Shown one piece after another: positions 46,838-55,718 of a DNA stretch of 64,000 nt. The stretch is from Emergomyces orientalis (taxonomy: Eukaryota; Ascomycota; Eurotiomycetes; Onygenales; Ajellomycetaceae). Position 1 is the first letter of the stretch. Every line of letters starts with the position of its first letter. A program made the position numbers and the translations under genes. The notes beneath the pieces are model-generated. The model worked only from the letters and a program-made list of their open reading frames with translations. It was not told the DNA's origin and did not search any database. The stretch is taken from contig MOWL01000005.1 of NCBI GenBank assembly GCA_002110485.1, positions 310,001 to 374,000 of the forward strand, read 5' to 3'.

Positions 46838-47869
46838 ATGCCAGGTTTCGATTTCTCCAACTACAACCGGAATGTAGCCCTTCATGCAAAGGGCGTGCCT
46901 CTTCCAAAGGCTACGAGCACAGGTACCACTATTGTTGGATGTGTCTTTGACGAGGGTGTGGTGGTAAGCCAGTGCAAACCCTCAAAATCATAACCATGCT
47001 ACTGCTCAATACACCTGCTAATTCCCATTTACAGATTGCAGCTGATACACGAGCTACCAGCGGGCCCATCGTTGCTGACAAGGTATATATCCATTCCATT
47101 TACTCAAAATCCTTAAATGATCTCTTTACGTGCCCGTTATACCTTTCATACGTGCTAAGCCCCTTCATCCAAACGTCGATGAACGAGATATTAACCACTC
47201 CATCAAATCCAGAACTGCGAAAAACTCCACTACATCACCCCGAAAATCTGGTGCGCGGGCGCCGGCACAGCAGCAGATACTGAATTCACCACCGCCCTCA
47301 TCAGCTCCAATCTCGAATTACACGCCCTCTCCACAGGCCGCTCCCCGCGCGTCGTCACCTGCATGACCATGCTGAAACAACACCTATTCCGTCATCAGGG
47401 CCACATTGGTGCTTATCTCGTCGTCGCGGGCGTCGATCCTACCGGTGTTGGTCTTTTCACCGTCCACGCCCACGGCTCGACTGACAAACTACCCTACGTG
47501 ACTATGGGCTCTGGTTCCCTCGCGGCCATGTCTGTGTTCGAGACGATGTGGAGGCCGTCGATGAACAAGGATGAGGCTGTGAAGCTGTGCTCGGAGGCGA
47601 TTAAGGCAGGCATTTTTAACGACTTAGGCTCTGGAAGTAATGTGGACGTCTGTGTGATCCATAAGGATAAGCCGACGGAGTTGTTAAGAAATTACATCAA
47701 GCCCAATGAGAGGGGCCAGAAGGAGAGGAGTTATCGGTTTGCCAAAGGGACAACGGCATGGTTGGATGAGAAGGTTATTACCAAAGCAGAAATTGGGAGA
47801 TATATTACTGTGCAGGATCTTGGGGGTGAAGGGACAGTTGTTGCCGAGAAGATGGAGGTGGATTCTTGA
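46838..47869 (+). CDS. PUP1: 20S proteasome subunit beta-2 (Pup1), three exons, 276 aa
   Basis: Exons are 46838-46963, 47035-47082 and 47213-47869. A 29-residue propeptide ends at Gly29, and autocleavage there would expose Thr30 (TTIVG) as the catalytic nucleophile. The conserved IAADTRATSGPIVADK is encoded by exon 2, followed by IWCAGAGTAADTE and GSGSNVDVCVI. The C-terminal extension after the core is the arm that wraps the neighbouring beta-3 subunit in this family. Beta-2 provides the trypsin-like activity of the proteasome. The length is normal and all expected active-site residues are present. Stop is TGA, so TGA is a normal stop in this genome. Confidence 0.97.
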
Positions 47870-48391
47870 TCGTGCATGTTTTATGATTGTTTAATTTTCC
47901 TTTAACGGCGTGATTAGTTTTCTTTTTATGTGTTGGTTGTTAGATAAATATGCTGTTCTTTATATGTTTTAGGGTCATGTACTATCATGGTTTCTCCATA
48001 CCCATTCCTTGTAGTACATGCATGCTCTGATGCGATGTGATAGATAGAAAATTCCGCATAGACGAGTACGTACATCAACATCAAATTGTAAATGTAATTG
48101 CTTAATGAATCCAATCATAGCCCTACCTATATTGGTTCTGTTCCAGCAATTATAGTCTTCACAGCGAGTAGTTGTAGTTTGCATGCGCAGAAGCGACTCC
48201 GGTAAAAGGGAATATAACTTGGCAAAAAAAATCAAGCATGAAAGAAAAAAATAAATATGATACCAAGAGGGAAATTCGTGCGGAGTCAAAGAAACAGCCA
48301 AAGAAGTTTAATTAATTTCTATAGCTACATATGACAGTTCAAAACCGCGCACTACCCAACAACTAAAAACAACTAAAACACCCAATCATTC
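47870..48391. other. Intergenic between convergent genes
   Basis: 522 bp, AT-rich 3' UTR sequence. Nothing recognisable. Confidence 0.5.
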
Positions 48392-50827
48392 TCACACCGT
48401 CTCCGCATCTAAAAGCGCATCGGCAACAGCCGCGCCCTCCGCCTCTCTAATCTTCTGGATAATAAAGGCATATTTTCGCTTTGACACCGGCTTACCCGCT
48501 TCACGATACCGCGTAACACCAGCTTGGAAAAGCGCGCGAGTTAGTATGGGTGACACTGGCCCATGGTGTTGAACGATGAATAAATACACCCATTGCGTCA
48601 GTCGCCAGGCCGTCGTCGGTGTTACTGTGGTTGTGCAAGAAAACACAAGTGCTAGGATATGTAACATGCGCAGACATTCGTTGGGGTTCGGGTATAAACA
48701 GGGATCTGGTGGTGGTGTTCTGGGCTCTGTTATGACATGTGAGGCTGCTGATTCCTGCCAGCAGCGGGATAAGGCGACTTTTAGAGGGGTGTGGCGGCGG
48801 AGGAGGCGGAGGATAGCGCTGCGCGGGATCGCGCCGGCTTCTGTGAAGGCAATTATTTGGTGGATAAAGGAAGGGGAGGTTACGTCTGTGTGTTTTGCTA
48901 GTTGGTCGAATGTTGAATATATCGTGGCGCGATTTCGGGTGTACATGGAGAAATATGGGAGGATTTCTTTTATGGTTTTGGGGCAGTGGGTGGGGTCGAG
49001 GAGCTTTGCTTTTATCGCGGGGTCAAGGGAGTCTGGCCCACCGGTATGGCCGTTTTGTTTGTTCCAACGGAACTGTTTTTGGGCCTTTGCGAACTCAATG
49101 TCGGCAGCGTTTGACAGAACGAGGTCTGTTGCAGGTAAAACGCCAAGACGGGAGTCCTGGAGGTATATTCGCAGCCGAGTCAGGATGTCAGTACCTCTGA
49201 ATGGCCCTGACGCTCGATCGAGGAAAGATAAGAGGCGACGAAATACATTCCGCCGGCGGAAATCTAGTATTGCATAACTGTCGGTGGCGTGCCCAAGAAC
49301 AGCTACGACCCACAGCTCAAGCAAATGCTTGAGCCGATTTGGAACGTTTATGCCATATTTTCCCGAGCTCAGCGAGGTCAAACTCGAAGCGAAGTCAAAG
49401 CTACTCCTTGAAGTAGCATGGAATAACACCAAATCATTCTCTAGATGGGATAGTACCCAGTACCAGATGTACAATGATTGGCCACTCCATTTGTTATATA
49501 CTGGCGAAAATACTAACAGTTCGGTTATTTTTAAAATGTGCGCGACCGCGGACTCGGGGGAACATGAATCGAAGAGTGATTTGGCATAGGAGAGGGTTTC
49601 GTGCAGGTCGCCTTCTGGTATGTCTATAATCGTAGATTCTGGCACAGAGGCGGCCGCGAGGACAACGCGGCGAAGGAGAACATCTGCTAATAAATTCAAA
49701 CCCGAGGTCCCGGGGCCGTCTAAGGCATGAATAACATCCATACCGAGCTGCGATAGTCTGCCAGGCGGCGATGTTTTTAAAACCTCTTCGACCCATAAAG
49801 CCATTGTTTCCCGACCAAGATCAGATGGGGTCAAAACAGAGGAAGATTTGAGCCCATCCCAAATAGCCTGATAGCACGCAGCAACATCTCCCCAGTTGGC
49901 CTTCCCAATGGTACTCTTGCCGTGTTCCCGAGTTTTGGTTTTAATCGATGGTATAAGTTTGATTATTTTGCTAATCTCCTCCACAGGGACAAGACCAAGC
50001 ATGATAGATCGCTTTAGGAAGCGGAAATGAGCGTACAGACGAGTCTTCCTTTCTGTATGCATGGCGCAGTGTTCGACCAGGGCAACATAATTCTCTGCCG
50101 CAGGGACATTCAAAGAAGAATCACTGAAAAAGCCATGCAAATCGTCGATATCCCATCTCTTGGATCGACCGCTGCGGTTTTGAGCTAGGAGGATCTCGGA
50201 AAGCGCTGTCCGGCTGATGAGGGGTCGTCCCTGCGGGTCAAGCCCGAAAGCAGTGATGTGTTTTCTGAATTCGTCTAGTGAAGATGAGTTCCGAGCTGAA
50301 GAAGAGAAGTGCATCTTAAGAAAATCATAACTCGGAGTAGAAGTGGGTACGGTATTATCTGAGATAGTATCGAATTGTGAGTATTGCGTGTTTGGGATTC
50401 CCCATGGGTGTGGAACGGGAGGCGCCTCATTGTGTAGATATGGGAAGGCATCTGAAATGTAGGTTAGTCTTGCATACGTATAATTACTATCGTTACTGAT
50501 GTTCGCCATACCATGCGCTTCTGGAGACCAAAGATTCGTCCCAATTGGATATACGTCGGAATTCTGTTGTGCTGGTTTCCCGAACAGAATTGCGGCTTCT
50601 ATCATCGGTTGGCGAGACTCTATGAGGGCCAAAGCAGCGTGCCTCCGTCTCGAGAGCCGTTTTTGAGCCTCGAGAGGCCCCGGGACAGAGCTACCATATC
50701 GTTTATGGTGTCTTGCGAATCGAGAGAAGCCTTCAGAAACGAGCTCGTCACTAATCCAAACATGGTCGGGTCTGGCAGAACCATGCTGCTGAACAGCCTG
50801 GTAGAGCCTATGCCGACATCGAGACAT
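48392..50827 (-). CDS. Uncharacterised fungal protein, 811 aa, single exon
   Basis: An intronless frame of 812 codons. The ATG at 50827 is the first in frame; the frame extends upstream only to non-ATG codons. The N-terminus is rich in Arg and His, with few acidic residues in the first 25, and carries a VPGPLEAQKRLSRRRHAAL segment that reads like a mitochondrial targeting region. The rest is mainly helical without a motif I can name, and the repeated amphipathic helices could be PPR-like or other helical repeats. I do not recognise the function. A role in mitochondrial gene expression is a guess from the presequence-like start and helical layout. Confidence 0.85.
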   Translation of the reverse strand: MSRCRHRLYQAVQQHGSARPDHVWISDELVSEGFSRFARHHKRYGSSVPGPLEAQKRLSRRRHAALALIESRQPMIEAAILFGKPAQQNSDVYPIGTNLWSPEAHGMANISNDSNYTYARLTYISDAFPYLHNEAPPVPHPWGIPNTQYSQFDTISDNTVPTSTPSYDFLKMHFSSSARNSSSLDEFRKHITAFGLDPQGRPLISRTALSEILLAQNRSGRSKRWDIDDLHGFFSDSSLNVPAAENYVALVEHCAMHTERKTRLYAHFRFLKRSIMLGLVPVEEISKIIKLIPSIKTKTREHGKSTIGKANWGDVAACYQAIWDGLKSSSVLTPSDLGRETMALWVEEVLKTSPPGRLSQLGMDVIHALDGPGTSGLNLLADVLLRRVVLAAASVPESTIIDIPEGDLHETLSYAKSLFDSCSPESAVAHILKITELLVFSPVYNKWSGQSLYIWYWVLSHLENDLVLFHATSRSSFDFASSLTSLSSGKYGINVPNRLKHLLELWVVAVLGHATDSYAILDFRRRNVFRRLLSFLDRASGPFRGTDILTRLRIYLQDSRLGVLPATDLVLSNAADIEFAKAQKQFRWNKQNGHTGGPDSLDPAIKAKLLDPTHCPKTIKEILPYFSMYTRNRATIYSTFDQLAKHTDVTSPSFIHQIIAFTEAGAIPRSAILRLLRRHTPLKVALSRCWQESAASHVITEPRTPPPDPCLYPNPNECLRMLHILALVFSCTTTVTPTTAWRLTQWVYLFIVQHHGPVSPILTRALFQAGVTRYREAGKPVSKRKYAFIIQKIREAEGAAVADALLDAETV

Positions 50828-51172
50828 GCGATTGCACGGTATAAACCGTCCTACACGCAATTGGCATGCGGCAAGGCCAATTGGTTACTCCGTGGACGAT
50901 GCGATGTGAGTTTCGTTGTTGACATTGCTCGCCGTTGTCAAGACAAATTATCTCGGAGCTGGGAGGTGAGCGGGCTTGGCATGATGACTCAGCATTATAT
51001 TTCTTGCCGTCCGCGCAGGCAAAAAACTTGTATATTCATGAAGTAATATAAAAATATTCAATAACATAGCATCTATAACCTACGAACAGAGATCCTGGAA
51101 TTCGTGCATCCTCAACCCTCAATGGCTCTCCGCTATCATCAATCTACAAATAACTAACACAACAATGCTATT
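50828..51172. other. Intergenic
   Basis: 345 bp between the start of the 811-residue gene and the end of the dehydrogenase gene on the same strand. Nothing recognisable. Confidence 0.45.
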
Positions 51173-53020
51173 TCAGCTGGTTCCCCGGCCCAATCCAGTT
51201 TGGACGTCTATCTCTCCAAAGTGCTTGAGGAATCTACCCCAGACTGGAATTTTGTCCTTTATTCCGACAGCAATGGGCCATAGCACCCTAGCCGCACCAT
51301 CCTCAAAGCCAATGGGGCATCCGTCGTCCTGCTGGAACCCAGGTGCAGCACTCATGTAGCCAGGGTCAACGGTATTCATGGCAATACGGTGCTTGATCCA
51401 TGTATGCGCAGCCTCCGTTTCAGTTATCATATTAATAGCTGCCTTGGACATATTTGTATGGACATGTCGACCCATCTTGTGGCTGTGCTTTGGCGTTGTT
51501 TCAAAGAGTCCTTCGCGCGAGGAAACATTAATGATGTACCCGCGTGGGGTAGAAGGAGTAGAGTGGCGGGACTCCTTTCGTCCTGGGCTGGTATCAGTGG
51601 CTTCTGCGGATGATTTTAATGGAGCTTTGCGTCCTGTAGTCATGAGGGGAAGTAGCTCCCGGCAGAGAATAAGAGGGACGAACGCATTGACTGAGTGGGC
51701 GCTTATCATGTCTTCGTATGGTATTTCTTGTAATTCCTGTGTCCAAGACGATTTACTACCATCTTCTTCCTCAACAATGTCTCCGCGAAGGCCTTTCTGC
51801 GGAGGGTGTTTCGCCTGTTCGGCGCCGTGTCTCTCGCCCCCTGGTGTACCTTCGAGTAAAAATTGGCTGTGTCCTTCAAGTCTGGCGGCCCATGATGGCC
51901 CCATCCCGCCCCTTATCCTCGCTTCATATCCCTTATCATTGTCAACCAAAAGTCTTCCATTTGTTGCCTGCGTCTGTAAAATCTCCTCCTTGTTGACCGC
52001 CCTGGACTCTGACTTTAATGGTTCGGTGAGCGTTTGAGCGGCATTATTGATCAATATATTCAAGCTTTCAAATTGTTGATCGCCCGAACCACCACCTGAA
52101 CCATCTTTCCATTGAGATAGCATTTTTTGGACCAAATGAACTAGCCGAAATGCATCTTTAGCACTTCTAAAATCTGCTCCGATAATTTTGAGCCGGTGAG
52201 CCCAGGCTTCAAAGTCCGGTTCCTCCTGATACCTGGTCTCTGCATCTCGAGGATAACGTGTCGATGCAATAACCCTTGCGCCGCATCTTAAGAGCCGTAG
52301 AACTGTATGGTAGCCTAGATTTATGCGCCCGCCTGTTACAAGCGCAGTCATTCCCTCCAGATTAAAATTTTCGGGCAATGATGCTTCCGAACCAGCAAGG
52401 TTGAAATTACCGCATGGGCGGCAGAGTGATGGATATAGACGATGGCTCTCTGAGAGTCTAAAGCAACAGATGTAGCATTTCTGCCTCTTCCATTTGCGCC
52501 TTTGTGGCGAGCTAGCCCGGGACATAGATCTATATTCAGATCGAAGTTTGGGGTCCAGGAAGATCTGTGATTCTACAGCAGATATGACATCTGACAGTGG
52601 ACTCGATGATGTCAAGTTCGTCATTGAACTATGATCCCGAATGTAATCCAGTACTTTCAACGCAGATTCAAATTCGTGTGTTGTTGGAATGATAGCTGAC
52701 GCTTTTAGGGGGGTTTCGCCATCCAGTGTGAACCCATGCTGGTCCATTTGGCTTAGATATGCCTTTAAGGATTGAATTGTTGATTCATACAATAGACTTC
52801 TGATTTCTCTGAATCCTTCATTGTGAAACCCGTCGTCGGGATGCAAATGGATCGATATTGCATTCCCTAGCGGGGAGGACGCTGGGGGAAGATACCACGC
52901 CAGGATGCTTGGGAGGCCGTTTTTCTGGCACAGCGCCTTGTCACGGCGGATGTGCGCTGCAACGGCAGCAGCATCCTGTGATTCTAGAAAACGATGGCAT
53001 TCAGCTGCAGACCTCAACAT
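51173..53020 (-). CDS. Short-chain dehydrogenase/reductase with N-terminal zinc-ribbon-like extension, 615 aa
   Basis: The single-exon frame has an unusual N-terminal part of about 225 residues, followed by an SDR domain. The extension ends in a Cys cluster (CYICC, then CRPCG) that could bind one zinc. The SDR part has TALVTGGRINLGY (NAD(P) glycine motif, a variant of TGxxxGxG), NILINNAA, and INVSSREG with the catalytic Ser. The usual YxxxK is replaced by TNMSK in the segment HTNMSKAAINM, so Lys is kept and Tyr is not. I recall the HTNM(S/A)KAA form from a subset of bacterial and fungal SDRs, so this is probably a subfamily trait. A Gly/Ser-rich insertion lies between the Rossmann half and the catalytic half. 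The substrate is unknown. Confidence 0.85.
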   Translation of the reverse strand: MLRSAAECHRFLESQDAAAVAAHIRRDKALCQKNGLPSILAWYLPPASSPLGNAISIHLHPDDGFHNEGFREIRSLLYESTIQSLKAYLSQMDQHGFTLDGETPLKASAIIPTTHEFESALKVLDYIRDHSSMTNLTSSSPLSDVISAVESQIFLDPKLRSEYRSMSRASSPQRRKWKRQKCYICCFRLSESHRLYPSLCRPCGNFNLAGSEASLPENFNLEGMTALVTGGRINLGYHTVLRLLRCGARVIASTRYPRDAETRYQEEPDFEAWAHRLKIIGADFRSAKDAFRLVHLVQKMLSQWKDGSGGGSGDQQFESLNILINNAAQTLTEPLKSESRAVNKEEILQTQATNGRLLVDNDKGYEARIRGGMGPSWAARLEGHSQFLLEGTPGGERHGAEQAKHPPQKGLRGDIVEEEDGSKSSWTQELQEIPYEDMISAHSVNAFVPLILCRELLPLMTTGRKAPLKSSAEATDTSPGRKESRHSTPSTPRGYIINVSSREGLFETTPKHSHKMGRHVHTNMSKAAINMITETEAAHTWIKHRIAMNTVDPGYMSAAPGFQQDDGCPIGFEDGAARVLWPIAVGIKDKIPVWGRFLKHFGEIDVQTGLGRGTS

Positions 53021-53403
53021 CTTTATAGGGCCTGTTCTGCGTCCACGTTGTTCCTTGAAAAATACAAGTGGGAATAAGAAGGAATTCTAAGGTTGTATCC
53101 AACTCAAGCCACCATCCGGCCAACGTTGAGCTGACCCAGTTTCAGGCGATTTATTAGGTAGGCGGACATGCGGTGTTGGCTGAATAAATTGATTTCTCGG
53201 CAAGTCCCTGGCTGGCGGGGTACTCTCGTGAAAGAATGATGAGTATGACTCACCTGCTCCATTTTCGGAGAGCCTATATATTTAGTTCTACGCGAAGTTT
53301 TCGATTATCTAAATATGCCCACCCGAACTGTGAACGCATATGTAACACCCATTTGGAGGTATCACCAAAGGCAAAAGCAAAAGCAAAAGATTTTTAACAC
53401 AAA
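53021..53403. other. Divergent promoter region
   Basis: 383 bp between the dehydrogenase and F-box-like start codons. Nothing recognisable. Confidence 0.45.
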
Positions 53404-54696
53404 ATGGCGGGGAAGAAGAAGACGAAATTGCGCCGACCAACAGCGAGCCTGGTTCGGACGATGTCCACCATCCCGCCTGAACTGGTCCATCAAATCCTGG
53501 AAGACCTGACCATTTTCAACATCCTCCTTCTCGCATCTCACAATAACCCGTCGCTAGACGAGCGTATCTTCTCATTCCTAGTATACAAAAAATTGCTTGA
53601 AACCCGAGGAGAATTCTTAGCCCTCAAAACATACTTAGAAGTCTACTGCGATATCCATACCCTTCTAGCCCTTCCCAAATGCCCATCGACCTCACCATTA
53701 GCAACGAGTATATCAACACGGCGAGAGCCATCTCTGGAATCTTTAATGCAGTATATGCGTCATGAAATATTCAATTTGCTGAGCATATCAGCTACATCGC
53801 TCTCACTCCTCGAACCATTCGCTGAGAGAAACTTAGAGAAAGCGACTCTTTTTGGAGCGATTTCCGACATCCAGGGCTACTGGCACACATTCAGAGATGT
53901 TCAAAGGCGGTTTAACAGCGCCAAAGCAGCGCAGCTCAGACGGATAGCGGATATCTTCGAAATGTACCCGGACCTTGTCTACCAGACATCGGACCCCCGC
54001 AAGGTTCCGGTAGGAAATGTCGGCCACACTGTCCGTCGCTTGAGAACAGAGGCGGAGAAAACGTCTCGCGCTACCGTTCTGCGGACGAAGGGGCACGTCT
54101 TCAGGAGTTTGCCTTCAGCCTGGTTATTTTGGCCCAATTTGGTTCCCGTCATGCCGTTGGATAAGGCTCTGAGGTTGTTCCTCGTAGGCATGCAGGAATA
54201 TCCGCCCTCACCAGACGAACTGGCGTCGGCCTCCAATCTCCCACAAATTGATGATGAGCTAGAGGATGGCATGAGATTATTACGGCTTAATTCCGGGAAG
54301 GGTGATGAGCTGGACTTCGCAAGACTACCGCCAACACCTACGTCTACACCTTCAAAAGCAACACAGCCGTATCATAGATACGAAAAACCCATCCTCCAGG
54401 ATATCTACACCACCATCAAGGGTTTCGCGTACGTTTACATGCCCCCGGCTGTCTGGGGTATATCTGCTACAATCAATTTGCCTCGCACGCAGTACACACC
54501 TTCTTCCTCTGCTGTAGAACCCCGCTTCGCGGACGGTTTTTCGCTGCTGGATACCTACCGGGATACTTTGGATACGAGCACCATCTCGCGACTGAAAGGA
54601 GTGAAGGGTACACCACATGATGAAAGGGAGCTTGAGTGGCTCGAGGCCTTCTTGAGGTGCTGCCGGTATCTGGAGCAACTTGGAGTGGTGGTTTAA
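53404..54696 (+). CDS. F-box-like protein, 430 aa, single exon
   Basis: After a basic start (MAGKKKTKLRR), residues 22-50 read IPPELVHQILEDLTIFNILLLAS, a good match to the F-box core that binds Skp1. The rest has no repeat or substrate-binding domain I can name; it is Leu-rich and helical and resembles other fungal F-box proteins of unknown target. The upstream ATG is chosen, but the second Met (residue 20, MSTIPPEL) would keep the whole F-box. A role as an SCF ubiquitin-ligase adaptor is an inference from the F-box alone. Confidence 0.8.
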   Translation: MAGKKKTKLRRPTASLVRTMSTIPPELVHQILEDLTIFNILLLASHNNPSLDERIFSFLVYKKLLETRGEFLALKTYLEVYCDIHTLLALPKCPSTSPLATSISTRREPSLESLMQYMRHEIFNLLSISATSLSLLEPFAERNLEKATLFGAISDIQGYWHTFRDVQRRFNSAKAAQLRRIADIFEMYPDLVYQTSDPRKVPVGNVGHTVRRLRTEAEKTSRATVLRTKGHVFRSLPSAWLFWPNLVPVMPLDKALRLFLVGMQEYPPSPDELASASNLPQIDDELEDGMRLLRLNSGKGDELDFARLPPTPTSTPSKATQPYHRYEKPILQDIYTTIKGFAYVYMPPAVWGISATINLPRTQYTPSSSAVEPRFADGFSLLDTYRDTLDTSTISRLKGVKGTPHDERELEWLEAFLRCCRYLEQLGVVV

Positions 54697-55718
54697 TATG
54701 ATGTTATGCACAATTTTGAACCAAATAGCTATGCAGGAGATAAGTATCTTCTCTGGGTAAACATATAGGCCTCGTTGGTTTTGCCTGGGGGTTTGAAAAC
54801 ATACGTAACTTTTTGGAGCTTCGACGGATGAATGCGTAGGGAAAAAGATCTCGAAAGTCTGATTTGAAAGCCGTCTGTATCCTCCACTATACAAAACAGG
54901 ATGAAAACTGTATGAATTCCTGGCCTGTCGGAAGATGACAATACCGGGCCGGCAAAGGATACCTTAGGGCCTTAGACTACGTAACCTCTACCGGAACACT
55001 TCTACGACCCATTCCGCTGTGTCATGGGCCTCCGAGAGGGTGCGATTAGGTACTCTATATATATAATAGATGGATGTTTACAGACCCACCGTTTTTTATA
55101 CCCTCTCCCAACTCCCAAATGGATATAGCGATCTAGATTTTAGAGATATAAATACATAGACGCGTGAGAGAGAAGAACATAGAAGCGAGATTAGACTGAT
55201 AATCAATCAGATTCAACAAGGAGGAAGCAGCAGCAATGACGGGCTTGTCTTCCTTTCCCCAGCAGCAATGACGGGCTTGTCTTCCTTTCCCCACTCTACC
55301 ATGGTTGAATAGGTATATATATCGTATTTTAAATGTGAAATTGTTTATATAGTAATAAAGGGTCAGAAAAAAAAATAAAAAAATCACACTGTCAGTAGTT
55401 GACATGCAGTGGCCGCGATGTCATTAATCTCTTGCCATGGGGTGATGTTGCCCGTATGTCGGGCATTCAGTCGGTATATATGTGTGTGGTCGACTTTCCG
55501 CTAGGTATATGCACAAACGAAGTCATGTCACAAAGCCTTGCTTCTTTGGTGTACGAACCGTTTTTGTACATGGGGCTGGCTAGACGGAGTCTGCGGAGTT
55601 GCTTGGTGCATATTGATAGGCACAAGCTTCTACCCAACCTTTCCGGAAATTTGCCCGCCCAGATCATATGTGCATATATTGGGCACAGTAAACACGGAAC
55701 ACAAACTCAATGGCCTAC
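54697..55718. other. Intergenic between convergent genes
   Basis: 1022 bp with AT-rich stretches. It contains a 32-bp exact tandem duplication (listed separately). Short frames here have no recognisable content. Confidence 0.5.
55229..55292. repeat. Exact tandem duplication, 2 x 32 bp
   Basis: The unit starting AGCAGCAATGACGGGCTTG occurs at 55229-55260 and again at 55261-55292 with no mismatch. It is non-coding and probably a recent slippage event. Confidence 0.95.
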
